A stretch of DNA of 64,000 bases, taken from NCBI RefSeq assembly GCF_030811685.1, contig NZ_JAUSRF010000008.1, positions 124,001 through 188,000 of the forward strand. Reading direction: 5' to 3'. Under the pieces are notes generated by a model. It searched no databases and was not told the origin of the DNA. It worked only from the letters and a program-made list of their open reading frames with translations. Made by a program: the position numbers and the translations under genes. Positions 25,938-36,587 of the stretch are shown in pieces. Every line of letters begins with the position of its first letter. The stretch's first letter is position 1. This DNA comes from Neorhizobium huautlense. Lineage in GTDB: Bacteria > Pseudomonadota > Alphaproteobacteria > Rhizobiales > Rhizobiaceae.

Positions 25938-26822
25938 TTGGCCGGCGTTCCGGCAAACTCTTCGAAAGGCCGCTTGGCGATCATCGCCGGAAGCGGCCTT
26001 TTGCCGTTCTATGTGGCCGAAGCCGCCCGTCGCGCTGGCGAGGATCCCCTGATCGTTCCCTTGAAGAGCGAAGCCGACCGCGATTTTTCCAGCTTCGAAT
26101 GTGTTCCGGCCAGCGTCGGTGATCTGGCGACGATCGAAAAGGCCGTGCGGGATCTCGGTATCGGCCGTGTGGTTATGTCCGGTGGTGTGGCCCGCCGGCC
26201 GGAATGGCGCGAAATCCGGCCCACTTGGCGCACGATCCGCAAGATGCCGTCCGTCGTGCGCACGCTGCTGGCGGGTGGCGACGATACCGTGTTGCAGATG
26301 GTCATCCGCCTGTTCGAGGCCATGGGCTGTGAGGTCATGGGCGTGCACCAGATCGCGCCGGATCTTCTGGCAACGGTCGGTCCGATCGGCCGTGTTTCGC
26401 CCTCGGATGATGATCGTCGCGATATCCACAAGGCAGGCCATGCGGCGCGTCTGCTGGGTGAACTGGATGTCGGTCAGGGCTCCGTCAGCGTCGGTGGTCG
26501 TATCGTTGCTCTGGAAGGTGTCGAGGGTACGGATGCCATGCTGCAGCGCGTTGCGGCTCTGCGGGCAGCCGGTCGCGTTTCCGCGCGCCGCAAGGGCGTG
26601 CTGGTCAAACTCTGCAAACCGCAGCAGGATATCCGCGCCGACCTGCCGACGATCGGGCCTTCGACCGTACGCAATGCGGTGGCAGCGGGCCTTGCCGGTA
26701 TTGCCGTGGAAGTTGGCCGCGCGCTGGTGCTCGACCGTGAGGAGATGATTGCACTGGCGGATGCCGAGGGCATTTTTGTCTGCGGCATCGATGCCGGACT
26801 GCCGGATGAGGGGTTGTCATGA
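25938..26822 (+). CDS. lpxI: UDP-2,3-diacylglucosamine diphosphatase LpxI
   Basis: LpxI (DUF1009) replaces LpxH in many alphaproteobacteria and hydrolyses UDP-2,3-diacylglucosamine to lipid X plus UMP. Conserved sequence starts at GRLAIIAGSGLLPFYVAEAARRAG, with VVMSGGVARRPEW, GDDTVLQMVIRLFEAMGCEVMGVHQIAPDLL, VLVKLCKPQQDIRADLPTIGPSTVRNA and GIFVCGIDAG at the end. No ATG precedes this; candidates are TTG 25938 (AAGG upstream) or GTG 25884, 25899 or 25920 inside lpxA. I chose TTG 25938 as giving the usual length (294 residues). Overlaps lpxB by 4 nt. Confidence 0.9.
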   Translation: MAGVPANSSKGRLAIIAGSGLLPFYVAEAARRAGEDPLIVPLKSEADRDFSSFECVPASVGDLATIEKAVRDLGIGRVVMSGGVARRPEWREIRPTWRTIRKMPSVVRTLLAGGDDTVLQMVIRLFEAMGCEVMGVHQIAPDLLATVGPIGRVSPSDDDRRDIHKAGHAARLLGELDVGQGSVSVGGRIVALEGVEGTDAMLQRVAALRAAGRVSARRKGVLVKLCKPQQDIRADLPTIGPSTVRNAVAAGLAGIAVEVGRALVLDREEMIALADAEGIFVCGIDAGLPDEGLS

Positions 26823-27997
26823 GTGAGCGTGTTCTGAAGGTTGCCGTGATTGCCGGCGAGGTTTCGGGAGATCTGCTCGGCGGCGATCTGATTGCCGCAT
26901 TGAAAACGAAGACCGCAGCACCAATCGAACTGGTTGGCGTCGGCGGCGATGCGCTGGAGGCGCAGGGCCTGCATTCGCTCTTCGATTTTTCCGAATTGTC
27001 GATCATGGGCATTACCCAGGTTCTGGCGCGTCTGCCGAGCCTGATCCGCCGTATCGGCCAGACGGCGGATGCGATCATTGCCGCAAAACCGGATGTGCTG
27101 ATCATCATCGACAGCCCGGATTTTACCCATCGCGTGGCGAAGAAGGTGAGGGCGGCTCTGCCCGATCTGCCGGTCGTCAATTATGTCTGCCCCAGCGTCT
27201 GGGCCTGGAAGGAATATCGCGCCAAGGCGATGTTGCCTTATGTGGACCGCGTACTGGCAGTACTGCCTTTCGAGCCCGAGGCAATGCAACGTCTGGGTGG
27301 GCCACGCACGGATTTTGTCGGCCATCGCCTGACGGCAGATCCCGACATTTTGCGCGTTCGCGAATTGCGCGCGCAACGACCGCTGAGAAGCGCTGATGAT
27401 GCGAAGACAATTTTGCTCCTGCCAGGCTCACGTGGGGCCGAGATCAAGGCCCTGTTGCCGATCTTTGGCGAGGTGATGCAGGAGTTCGTCCGCCGCAACG
27501 GGCCGACGCGTTTTATTCTGCCGACCGTCAAACGGCGCGAAACACTGGTGCGGGAAATCGTTTCCGGTTTCGAGATCAAGCCGGAGGTCATGTCTGACCA
27601 GTCGGGTAAATGGGCAGCCTTCGCCGAAGCCGATGCGGCGATCGCGGCATCCGGAACCGTCATCCTCGAGCTTGCTCTGGCGAATGTTCCGGTCGTTTCC
27701 GCCTACAAGGCCGATTGGCTGATCACCATGATGGCCAAACGTATCAAGATATGGTCCGGCGCTCTGCCAAACCTCATCGCAGATCGTGTGGTCGTTCCGG
27801 AATATATCAATGAAGTGGTGCGTCCCGGTGCGCTCTGCCGTTGGGCCGAACAGCTTTCATATGACAGCAGCCCGCGCCGGGCCATGCTGGAAGGTTTCGA
27901 TCTGACCTGGAAAAACCTCAGCGTGCCCGTGCCGCCGGGAGAAGCGGCCGCCGCCATCGTGATCGATCTTCTTGTCCATAAAAAACCCGGCCATTGA
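26819..27997 (+). CDS. lpxB: Lipid-A-disaccharide synthase
   Basis: GT19 glycosyltransferase joining lipid X with UDP-2,3-diacylglucosamine to form the disaccharide of lipid A at the inner face of the inner membrane. The 392-residue protein has VIAGEVSGDLLGGDLI, DSPDFTHRVAKKV, YVCPSVWAWKEYRAKAM and LLLPGSRGAEIKALLPIF. ATGA overlap with lpxI. Last gene of the lpxD-fabZ-lpxA-lpxI-lpxB unit. Its stop codon lies within the loop of the terminator shared with gltA. Confidence 0.97.
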   Translation: MSERVLKVAVIAGEVSGDLLGGDLIAALKTKTAAPIELVGVGGDALEAQGLHSLFDFSELSIMGITQVLARLPSLIRRIGQTADAIIAAKPDVLIIIDSPDFTHRVAKKVRAALPDLPVVNYVCPSVWAWKEYRAKAMLPYVDRVLAVLPFEPEAMQRLGGPRTDFVGHRLTADPDILRVRELRAQRPLRSADDAKTILLLPGSRGAEIKALLPIFGEVMQEFVRRNGPTRFILPTVKRRETLVREIVSGFEIKPEVMSDQSGKWAAFAEADAAIAASGTVILELALANVPVVSAYKADWLITMMAKRIKIWSGALPNLIADRVVVPEYINEVVRPGALCRWAEQLSYDSSPRRAMLEGFDLTWKNLSVPVPPGEAAAAIVIDLLVHKKPGH

Positions 27998-28010
27998 CCG
28001 GGTTTTTCTT
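27981..28010. terminator. Bidirectional terminator between lpxB and gltA
   Basis: AAAAACCCGG (27981-27990) and CCGGGTTTTT (27998-28007) pair perfectly over 10 bp with a 7-base loop. A-run on one side and T-run on the other make it functional in both directions for the convergent genes. The loop ends with the lpxB stop codon. Confidence 0.85.
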
Positions 28011-28028
28011 TGTCTCAATGTCCCGAGC

Positions 28029-29318
28029 TTAGCGCTTGGAAACCGGAACGTAATCGCGCTGGGCCTCGCCGGTATAGAGCTGGCGCGGGCGGCCGATACG
28101 CTGCTGCGGATCTTCGATCATTTCGGCCCACTGCGCGATCCAGCCGACGGTGCGGGCGAGAGCGAAGAGCACGGTGAACATCGTGGTCGGGAAGCCCATC
28201 GCCTTCAGCGTGATGCCCGAATAGAAGTCGATGTTCGGATAGAGCTTCTTCTCGATGAAGTAAGGATCGGTCAGCGCGATCTTTTCGAGCTCCATGGCGA
28301 CCTGCAGAAGCGGATCGTCCTTGTGGCCAAGCTCTGCGAGAACCTCATGCGTGGTCTTCTGCATGATTTTCGCGCGCGGGTCGTAGTTCTTGTAGACGCG
28401 GTGACCAAAGCCCATCAGGCGGAATGGATCGTTCTTGTCCTTGGCGCGGGCAATGTATTCCGGAATCTTGTCGACCGTGCCGATTTCCTGCAGCATGTTC
28501 AGCGCTGCTTCATTGGCGCCGCCATGAGCGGGGCCCCAGAGGCAGGCAATGCCAGCGGCGATACAGGCAAACGGGTTGGCGCCCGAAGAGCCGGCGAGAC
28601 GAACGGTCGAGGTCGAGGCGTTCTGCTCGTGATCCGCATGCAGAATGAAGATGCGGTCCATGGCACGCGCCAGAACCGGGTTCACCTTGTACTCTTCGCA
28701 GGGGACGGCAAAGCACATCCGCAGGAAGTTCGTCGAATAGTCGAGGTCGTTCTGCGGATAAACGAAGGGCTGGCCGATATGGTATTTGTAGGCCATCGCA
28801 GCGATCGTCGGCATCTTGGCGATCATGCGGAGCGAGGCAACCATGCGCTGATGCGGATCGGTGATGTCGGTCGAGTCGTGATAGAAGGCCGACAGAGCGC
28901 CAACCGTGCCGACCATGACGGCCATCGGATGTGCGTCACGACGGAAGCCGCTGAAGAACTTGTTCATCTGCTCGTGCACCATGGTGTGGTGCGTGACGCG
29001 ATGATCGAAATCCTTCTTCTGTGCGGCGGTCGGCAGATCGCCGTAAAGCAGCAGGTAACAGGTTTCCAGGAAGTCGCCGTGTTCAGCCAGCTGTTCGATC
29101 GGGTAACCGCGGTGCAAAAGCACGCCGTTGTCGCCGTCGATATAGGTGATCTTGGATTCGCACGCCGCAGTGGAGGTGAAGCCGGGGTCGTAGGTGAAGG
29201 CGCCGGTGTTCTTGTACAATGCGCCGATGTCGATCACGTCAGGCCCAATCGTGCCCTTCTTGACCGGCATCTCGACTTTTTTATCGCCAAGAACGATGTT
29301 TGCGCTCGTATCCGTCAT
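28029..29318 (-). CDS. gltA: Citrate synthase
   Basis: Condenses acetyl-CoA and oxaloacetate at entry to the TCA cycle. The 429-residue length is the type II hexameric (NADH-sensitive in related enzymes) form. Segments include [21 protein letters not shown], the His-containing [29 protein letters not shown] and the C-terminal [19 protein letters not shown] strong CGGAGGATTAT ribosome site precedes the ATG. Acetyl-CoA supply comes from the pdh genes about 8 kb away. Confidence 0.97.
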   Translation of the reverse strand: MTDTSANIVLGDKKVEMPVKKGTIGPDVIDIGALYKNTGAFTYDPGFTSTAACESKITYIDGDNGVLLHRGYPIEQLAEHGDFLETCYLLLYGDLPTAAQKKDFDHRVTHHTMVHEQMNKFFSGFRRDAHPMAVMVGTVGALSAFYHDSTDITDPHQRMVASLRMIAKMPTIAAMAYKYHIGQPFVYPQNDLDYSTNFLRMCFAVPCEEYKVNPVLARAMDRIFILHADHEQNASTSTVRLAGSSGANPFACIAAGIACLWGPAHGGANEAALNMLQEIGTVDKIPEYIARAKDKNDPFRLMGFGHRVYKNYDPRAKIMQKTTHEVLAELGHKDDPLLQVAMELEKIALTDPYFIEKKLYPNIDFYSGITLKAMGFPTTMFTVLFALARTVGWIAQWAEMIEDPQQRIGRPRQLYTGEAQRDYVPVSKR

Positions 29319-29651
29319 ATAATCCTCCGAAATAGGCGGAAATGGCGCTGGAGAAGCGCCAAAAGAAAAGAAGCGTCCTGATTAGCTATATGATCCGACG
29401 CTCGCTGCCAAGCGCCTGTGGGCGGTATTTGTGCAATGCGAAAAATATGTAGGCAAACCGTCGGTTTTCTCGGCAATCTATAGTTGGAGCTGCTTGCGGG
29501 TTTGTTTCACCGGCGCGGTGCCTAACCTGATCCGGCCTTTCTCTCCGCTCTCCTGCAAACCAGCTCGAAGGAGTGATTTTGGCGTTGACGGATTGTTGCT
29601 GCAGGTGCAATCCTTGGTGGTGTTTGGTTGGGCGGCGTTTGGGAGGGGCGG
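29319..29651. other. Divergent regulatory region between gltA and comEC
   Basis: About 330 bases without a recognisable gene. On the minus strand, TGGCGCT and AGCGCCA (29343-29361) form a 7-bp leader hairpin shortly before gltA. Promoter-like TTGGCA (29406-29411 complement) and TATAGC (29385-29390 complement) hexamers are 15 bp apart. Near the right edge, GGGAGGGGC precedes the comEC ATG. The short open frames here have no family signature. Confidence 0.5.
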
Positions 29652-32381
29652 ATGCCGGCGGAGCTTATGCCGAAGCCGGACTTTCGGTCGAATTTGCCTT
29701 CCCGAGATGCTTCGGATGGAGGTCAGGAAGGCCACTCCCATGCACTTATGGACTCACTTGCCGGGGCGGACGAAAGGGATGGCGGCCACCGGGGCAATGG
29801 CGCGAATGGTCGCACCCGGCTCCGATCGGTAGGCGCTGCGTTTCCTGGCCTGCGAATTTTCCGCGCGAAGCGATCTTTCGATCTTGTTCCGCATCATTCC
29901 TACACTCTCGCGTCGAAATGTTGGGCGGCTGTCGCGCGCCTGAATGCGGCGCTGCCGGCAATGCTGGCCGAGGAACAGTCGCATGGGCATGCCTTTCTGG
30001 CCTTGCCGGTTCTTGTCGGTCTCGGGGCCGTCATCTGGTTTGCGCTGCCGACCGAGCCTGCCACATGGCCCCTGATTGGTGCTTTGCTGGCCTGCGCCAC
30101 CCTCGGTCTGGTTCTGCGGGGGCATCATGGGTGGAAGCGTCACGCGGCGCTGGCCGTGCTTTTCCTTTTGGCGGGAATGCTGCTGGCAGCCTGTGAAAAC
30201 TGGCGAATGGCCACCGTCATGCTCGATCAGCCTGTGACGACGATGGTGACGGGCGTGGTCGAAATGCGAGAGCCGAGCGGCAAAGGGCGCTGGCGTTACG
30301 TGTTGGCACTCGAAAAGACGGAAATGCCGACGCTGCGGCGACAACCGGGGCGCATCACCGTGATTTCCCGCGGCAAGACGGTGTTTGATATCGGGGATCG
30401 GATCAGTGGCCGGGCGCGATTATCGCCGCCGTCAGGTCCGGCGCTGCCGGGCCTTGTGGATTTTGCCTTCAATTCATATTTCGACGGCGTTGGCGCCATC
30501 GGTTATTTTTACGGCACGCCGAGCCTCGCCGATGGGACCGTCACGGTCAGTTGGGGACAGTCCATGGAGCGGATGTTCTTCACCTGGCGTAGCGCGATCG
30601 CGACACGCATCCGTGATACCGTTCCCGGCGATGCCGGAGCCTTTGCCGCCGCCATCGTTACCGACGAGCGGCGTGCCATTTCCAGTGAGACGACCGAGGC
30701 GCTACGTGTTTCCGGGCTGGCGCATATCGTTGCGATTTCGGGTTTGAACATGGCGCTCGCGGCCGGCATCTTTTTTGTCGGCATGCGCAGCCTGCTTGCT
30801 CTCTTGCCGGGGTTTGCGCAGGCCTTTCCAGTCAAGAAACTGGCAGCTGCGGCGGCCCTGCTGATGGCGACCGGTTATTATCTGATCTCCGGTTTCGGCG
30901 TGTCTGCCGAGCGCGCCTATATCATGATGGCGATCATGCTTGCGGCGGTGTTTTTCGATCGTCCGTCGATCAGCCTGCGCAATGTGGCGCTGGCGGCGCT
31001 CGTGGTGCTTGTCGTCTCGCCTTCGGAAATTCTGGGCCCGAGTTTTCAGATGTCCTTTGCGGCGACCGTGGCGTTGGTTGCGGGATATTCGGCGTGGAGC
31101 CGGCGGCGGGAGAAAAACGGCGATGATCCGCCATGGCGGCCGGCCACGCTCAAGCCGGTTTTTGCCGTCGGGCATCTCATCGGTGGCGTGTTCGTCACCT
31201 CGCTGATCGGCGGGCTTTCGACGGCGATCTTTTCCATCGATCATTTCCATCGGATGTCCACCTATGGGCTGGTTGCCAATCTGGCCGCCATGCCGCTCGT
31301 GTCGTTCATCGTCATGCCATTCGGTCTGATCGGAATGCTGTTGATGCCCTTCGGCCTCGATGGCCCTTTTCTGCAAATCATGGGTTTCGGTCTGCAGGGC
31401 GTCATCGTGGTCGCCAAGACCATCGCCGGCTGGGGAGGCGATGTCGGTATCGGCCGTCAGCCGTCGGGGTTCCTGCCTGTGGCAACGGCCGGTTTTCTTG
31501 TCCTCACCTTGCTGCGGACGCGGCTTCATCTCCTGGGGTTGCCGCTTCTGGCTCTGGCCATTTTTCTCTCATGGCGGGCAGGACACGATCCGCCACCGGA
31601 TTTTCTGGTTTCGGAAGATGGCAGTCTCGCCGCGTTTCTGGAAGGGGCGCAGGTCAACGCCAGCCGCGCTCGACCGCCCGGTTTCATCTATTCGCAGTGG
31701 CGTCACGCTTTATCGTTACCGCAGCCGACCGGGCCGGTCTTGCTGGACCTTCCGACACCCGGGAACAAGGAGACGGCATCCCCGCCAATCGTCGCTTCGG
31801 TGGCAAGTAATTTGGACGCGGAAACGCCGGGTTCGGGCTCACTTGCCTCCTCAGTTGCACAGGCAGCCGATCCCGCACAGAAAATTGGCGCGCCGGCAGC
31901 AGCGCCACCTTCTGCCGGCGCAAGGGCAGGCCGAGAACGGTTAAAGCCTGAAGAGCTGGCCCAAACCCGACAGGCAATGCAAAAAGCATTACTGGAGAAC
32001 CGTTCCGAAACATTCGTCTGCGCGGCTCGATCATGGTGTGTCGCAAAATCAAACGACGGCGCGACGGTCGCGGTCGTCGAAGATGCGCGTTTTGCCGGCA
32101 CCGCCTGTGATGTCGTGCAAGTGGTCATCGCCGCGCGCGCCCGTTTCGATCGCTGCCGGTCGGGCGCCCTGATGATTAATGGCGAGGCTTTGCGCCGCAC
32201 GGGGGCGCTGGAAATCCGATTTAACGGAAAATCCGATCCTCAGGATTGGTCGTTCATCGCCGCCATGGTTGGTGCCGATCGTTCCTGGATGCGTCACCGC
32301 CAGTATGACTGGCGGCGAAATATTTTTGATCCGGCATTGCCGGAGCCGCTGCAATCTTTGAGCAGCGGCGCGAAGCCTTAG
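29652..32381 (+). CDS. comEC: ComEC/Rec2 family membrane protein
   Basis: Inner-membrane DNA-uptake channel family. The 909-residue frame (from ATG 29652, preceded by GGGAGGGGC) has an N-terminal soluble stretch, then two membrane segments (HAFLALPVLVGLGAVIWFALP). Next come the DUF4131 region (VTGVVEMREPSGKGRWRYVLALE) and the Competence domain with VSGLAHIVAISGLNMALAAGIFF and LISGFGVSAERAYIMMAIML. The C-terminal part has no HxHxDH metallo-beta-lactamase motif; after the last helices comes a low-complexity Pro/Ala/Ser stretch and a degenerate cysteine-containing end. Natural competence is not shown by this alone. Start uncertain by up to about 100 residues. Confidence 0.85.
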   Translation: MPAELMPKPDFRSNLPSRDASDGGQEGHSHALMDSLAGADERDGGHRGNGANGRTRLRSVGAAFPGLRIFRAKRSFDLVPHHSYTLASKCWAAVARLNAALPAMLAEEQSHGHAFLALPVLVGLGAVIWFALPTEPATWPLIGALLACATLGLVLRGHHGWKRHAALAVLFLLAGMLLAACENWRMATVMLDQPVTTMVTGVVEMREPSGKGRWRYVLALEKTEMPTLRRQPGRITVISRGKTVFDIGDRISGRARLSPPSGPALPGLVDFAFNSYFDGVGAIGYFYGTPSLADGTVTVSWGQSMERMFFTWRSAIATRIRDTVPGDAGAFAAAIVTDERRAISSETTEALRVSGLAHIVAISGLNMALAAGIFFVGMRSLLALLPGFAQAFPVKKLAAAAALLMATGYYLISGFGVSAERAYIMMAIMLAAVFFDRPSISLRNVALAALVVLVVSPSEILGPSFQMSFAATVALVAGYSAWSRRREKNGDDPPWRPATLKPVFAVGHLIGGVFVTSLIGGLSTAIFSIDHFHRMSTYGLVANLAAMPLVSFIVMPFGLIGMLLMPFGLDGPFLQIMGFGLQGVIVVAKTIAGWGGDVGIGRQPSGFLPVATAGFLVLTLLRTRLHLLGLPLLALAIFLSWRAGHDPPPDFLVSEDGSLAAFLEGAQVNASRARPPGFIYSQWRHALSLPQPTGPVLLDLPTPGNKETASPPIVASVASNLDAETPGSGSLASSVAQAADPAQKIGAPAAAPPSAGARAGRERLKPEELAQTRQAMQKALLENRSETFVCAARSWCVAKSNDGATVAVVEDARFAGTACDVVQVVIAARARFDRCRSGALMINGEALRRTGALEIRFNGKSDPQDWSFIAAMVGADRSWMRHRQYDWRRNIFDPALPEPLQSLSSGAKP

Positions 32382-32393
32382 CCCGGACCTAAA

Positions 32394-33113
32394 CTAGTGA
32401 TAGCGGCGAATGAGGCCGACCAGCTTGCCCTGAACTTTTACGCGTTCCTGCGGGAAGATGCGGGTCTCATAGGCCGGATTTGCAGCTTCAAGAGCAATCG
32501 ACGCGCCTTTGCGGCGGAAACGTTTCAACGTCGCCTCCTCGTCATCCACAAGCGCAACGACGATATCGCCCGGCGTGGCTGTGTTGCCGTTGCGGATGAT
32601 GACGGTATCGCCATCGAGAATGCCGGCCTCGATCATCGAATCGCCGCGCACTTCCAGCGCGTAATGTTCGCCATTGCCGAGCATTTCCGGTGGCACGGCG
32701 ATTTCATGCGTCGTGTTCTGGATTGCCGAGATCGGCACACCTGCGGCGATACGGCCCATGACCGGGACGGTCGTTGCCGCAAAACTGTCATTGGCGACCG
32801 GCGGTGGCGTGGCCGTCTTGACCGGTTGGGTCTTGCCAAGGCTGCCTTCGATGACGCTCGGTGCGAAAGGCTTGCGCGGCGTCAGGCTGGCGCTGTAGGC
32901 ATCGGGCAGCTTGATGACTTCAAGCGCGCGTGCCCGATTGGGCAAACGGCGGATGAAGCCGCGTTCCTCAAGTGCCGTGATCAGGCGGTGAATGCCCGAT
33001 TTGGAGGCCAGATCCAGCGCATCCTTCATCTCGTCGAACGACGGTGGGACGCCGGATTCCTTCATGCGTTCGTGAATGAACAGAAGCAGTTCCTGCTGTT
33101 TGCGCGTGAGCAT
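32394..33113 (-). CDS. lexA: LexA repressor
   Basis: SOS repressor and self-cleaving serine peptidase (S24), 239 residues. The N-terminal winged helix begins [35 protein letters not shown] is the Ala-Gly cleavage site, [14 protein letters not shown] holds the catalytic Ser, and the Lys is in [11 protein letters not shown]. Start 33113 is fixed by the family; an upstream in-frame extension to 33257 would span its own LexA operator. The operator GTTC-N7-GTTC lies about 45 bases upstream, so the gene is autoregulated. Stop is 12 nt from the comEC stop (convergent). Confidence 0.97.
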   Translation of the reverse strand: MLTRKQQELLLFIHERMKESGVPPSFDEMKDALDLASKSGIHRLITALEERGFIRRLPNRARALEVIKLPDAYSASLTPRKPFAPSVIEGSLGKTQPVKTATPPPVANDSFAATTVPVMGRIAAGVPISAIQNTTHEIAVPPEMLGNGEHYALEVRGDSMIEAGILDGDTVIIRNGNTATPGDIVVALVDDEEATLKRFRRKGASIALEAANPAYETRIFPQERVKVQGKLVGLIRRYH

Positions 33114-33150
33114 GGCGGGTCCTTGAAGGTGAAACAAATCCAGAACGGAC

Positions 33151-33177
33151 ACTATATGTTCCATGTGTGTTCTGCAA
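33151..33177 (-). promoter_or_regulatory. lexA promoter with LexA box
   Basis: GTTCCATGTGTGTTC at 33158-33172 matches the alphaproteobacterial LexA operator GTTC-N7-GTTC exactly. On the lexA strand it lies between a TTGCAG -35-like element (33172-33177 complement) and TATAGT (33151-33156 complement), so bound LexA would block the promoter. The 15-bp spacer is short. Confidence 0.85.
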
Positions 33178-33286
33178 GGGGCGAAAATTGGTAATGCCCG
33201 GAACGAAGCGTGCGCATGCTGATCTTGATCATGAGCCGGGAAAGGTTGATCACTCATCCTGAAACCCGTTTTGAAAAGGGGCGGCT

Positions 33287-34168
33287 ATGTTCACCATCGA
33301 TCATATCGTTCTGCCCACCTCTTCGCTTGATCGTGCGCGCCGTCGATTAAGCCTGCTCGGCTTCACGGTCGCAGCCGATGCCGCACATCCGTTCGGCACC
33401 GGAAATACCTGTGTTTTCATGGGAGACGGCACTTATCTGGAGCCGCTCTCCGTGGTGGATGCGGGCCTTTATGAACGCGCGATTGCGGCCGGGAATGTGT
33501 TCGTGGCTGAGGATCGGCATGCGCGTGCGGTGATGGGCGATGAGGGGTTTTCCGCCATTGCACTGGCAACGAAGGATGCGCGTTCAGACCATGAGCGTTT
33601 TAGCCGCGCAAAACTTTCAGGCGGCGAGATGCTGGAATTCTCCAGGCTGGTACGGTTGCCGGATGGATCGGAAAAACTCGCACGTTTCCGCCTCGCCTTT
33701 GCAACGCGCGGCGATACCGATTCGTTCGGGGTGTTCACGTGTCAGCGGCTTGATCCCTTGCCGGCGGATCGAGCGGCGCTGGAGCGCCATGAAAATGGTG
33801 TGTCGGGGCTAGCGGAGATCGTGCTGGTGTCGGAAGATGCAATGGCCGCCTGTGTCGAGCGCCTGCAGATCATGTTCAATGGCGCAGCGGATTCGGCCGC
33901 GGACAGCCATCATGTCTTCTCCGCGAGCAATGCCGTCGTGACACTGTTTTCCACTAGCGCCTTCAAGGCTGAGTTCGCGGCTGATGCAGGATTTGCGGCG
34001 TTGCCAGTGCCGCGCCTCACCGGCGCTGCCATCGTCTTCCGTGTTTCCGATCTCACCGTGACACGGGCTGTGCTTGCTGCTAATGACGTCGCATTCATGG
34101 ATAAGGGCAGTCGCATCGTGGTTGCCCCGGCGCCCGGGCAGGGTGCCGTATTTGCTTTCGAGGAGTGA
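33287..34168 (+). CDS. VOC family (glyoxalase-like) protein
   Basis: A 293-residue protein of the vicinal-oxygen-chelate fold. It begins [27 protein letters not shown], the first beta-alpha-beta unit with a metal-ligand His, and continues [22 protein letters not shown]; a second module near [18 protein letters not shown] suggests the glyoxalase-like type with two lobes. The reaction is not predictable. Its last codon is 2 nt before the kdsA ATG, so the two are very likely co-transcribed. Confidence 0.8.
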   Translation: MFTIDHIVLPTSSLDRARRRLSLLGFTVAADAAHPFGTGNTCVFMGDGTYLEPLSVVDAGLYERAIAAGNVFVAEDRHARAVMGDEGFSAIALATKDARSDHERFSRAKLSGGEMLEFSRLVRLPDGSEKLARFRLAFATRGDTDSFGVFTCQRLDPLPADRAALERHENGVSGLAEIVLVSEDAMAACVERLQIMFNGAADSAADSHHVFSASNAVVTLFSTSAFKAEFAADAGFAALPVPRLTGAAIVFRVSDLTVTRAVLAANDVAFMDKGSRIVVAPAPGQGAVFAFEE

Positions 34169-34170
34169 TC

Positions 34171-35019
34171 ATGGCTGTCAGCGCCAAGGCCGAAGTAACC
34201 GTCGGCGAGGGGGCCAAGCAGGTCCTTTTTTCCAACAGCAAAAAGCTCTCTTTGATTGCCGGCCCCTGCCAGATGGAGAGCCGCGATCATGCATTCATGA
34301 TTGCTGGCACGCTGTCTGAACTCTGCGAGAAGCTGGGTATCGGTCTCGTTTACAAGTCGTCCTTCGACAAGGCGAACCGCACCTCGATTGCCGGCAAGCG
34401 CGGCATCGGGCTCGAAACGGCAATGGAAATCTTTGCCGATCTCAAGAAGGAATTCGGCTTTCCGGTTCTGACCGATATCCACACGGAAGAGCAGTGCGCT
34501 GTTGTCGCCGAGACTGTGGACATTCTGCAGATCCCGGCCTTCCTGTCGCGCCAGACCGATCTTCTGGTCGCGGCCGCAAAAACCGGCCGCGCCATCAACG
34601 TCAAGAAGGGCCAGTTCCTGGCGCCCTGGGACATGAAGAATGTCCAGGCGAAATTTACTGAAAGCGGCAACGGCAATGTGCTTCTGTGCGAGCGCGGCGC
34701 ATCCTTCGGTTACAATACGCTGGTGTCGGACATGCGTTCGCTGCCGATCATGGCGTCGCTTGGTTCACCGGTTATTTTTGATGCCACCCATTCCGTGCAG
34801 CAGCCGGGCGGGCAGGGCGGTTCGAGCGGCGGTCAGCGCGAGTTCGTGGAAACTCTGGCGCGTGCAGCGGTGGCTGTCGGCGTCGCCGGCGTTTTCATTG
34901 AAACCCATGAGGATCCGGACAATGCGCCGTCAGATGGCCCGAACATGGTGCATCTGAAGGACATGCCGAAACTTCTGGAAAAACTGCTGGCTTTCGACGC
35001 CATCGCCAAGGCCGCTTGA
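34171..35019 (+). CDS. kdsA: 3-deoxy-8-phosphooctulonate synthase
   Basis: Condenses arabinose-5-phosphate with PEP to Kdo-8-phosphate for the LPS inner core. The 282-residue TIM barrel shows [38 protein letters not shown], and [18 protein letters not shown]. The Asn of the non-metal class appears in [18 protein letters not shown] 34171 follows GAGGAG by six bases; GTG 34165 is a weaker choice. Uses PEP, the product of the next gene, eno. Confidence 0.97.
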   Translation: MAVSAKAEVTVGEGAKQVLFSNSKKLSLIAGPCQMESRDHAFMIAGTLSELCEKLGIGLVYKSSFDKANRTSIAGKRGIGLETAMEIFADLKKEFGFPVLTDIHTEEQCAVVAETVDILQIPAFLSRQTDLLVAAAKTGRAINVKKGQFLAPWDMKNVQAKFTESGNGNVLLCERGASFGYNTLVSDMRSLPIMASLGSPVIFDATHSVQQPGGQGGSSGGQREFVETLARAAVAVGVAGVFIETHEDPDNAPSDGPNMVHLKDMPKLLEKLLAFDAIAKAA

Positions 35020-35039
35020 AGTAGCCCATGTGACAAATT

Positions 35040-35073
35040 GCACTTTTGACCACCGTCAAGGAACCAAAAGTGC
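35040..35073 (+). other. Inverted repeat between kdsA and eno
   Basis: GCACTTTTG (35040-35048) and CAAAAGTGC (35065-35073) are a perfect 9-bp inverted repeat around a 16-base spacer. No T-run follows. It may be a weak kdsA terminator or an operator for eno. Confidence 0.45.
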
Positions 35074-35119
35074 CTGCACTGTAATTGCCGTGTCATTGAT
35101 TGTGAGCCATTTTCAGTGA

Positions 35120-36424
<1,305 letters not shown>

Positions 36425-36463
36425 GATTGTCGCGTGGCCGCAAGGCTGCCGCGTTTGATTGTG

Positions 36464-36492
36464 AAAGCCCGCGGCTCAGGTCGCGGGTTTTT
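36464..36492 (+). terminator. Rho-independent terminator after eno
   Basis: CCCGCG (36468-36473) pairs with CGCGGG (36482-36487) with an 8-base loop, extended by A-T pairs into the five-T run at 36488-36492. Confidence 0.8.
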
Positions 36493-36587
36493 GCGTTTCC
36501 GCGTTCACGCCAACATGGTCAACGATTGCTTAAACAAGTTCTGCGACTGTCAGGGCAGATTATTGCGTGACGGGATTCTCAACGAGC

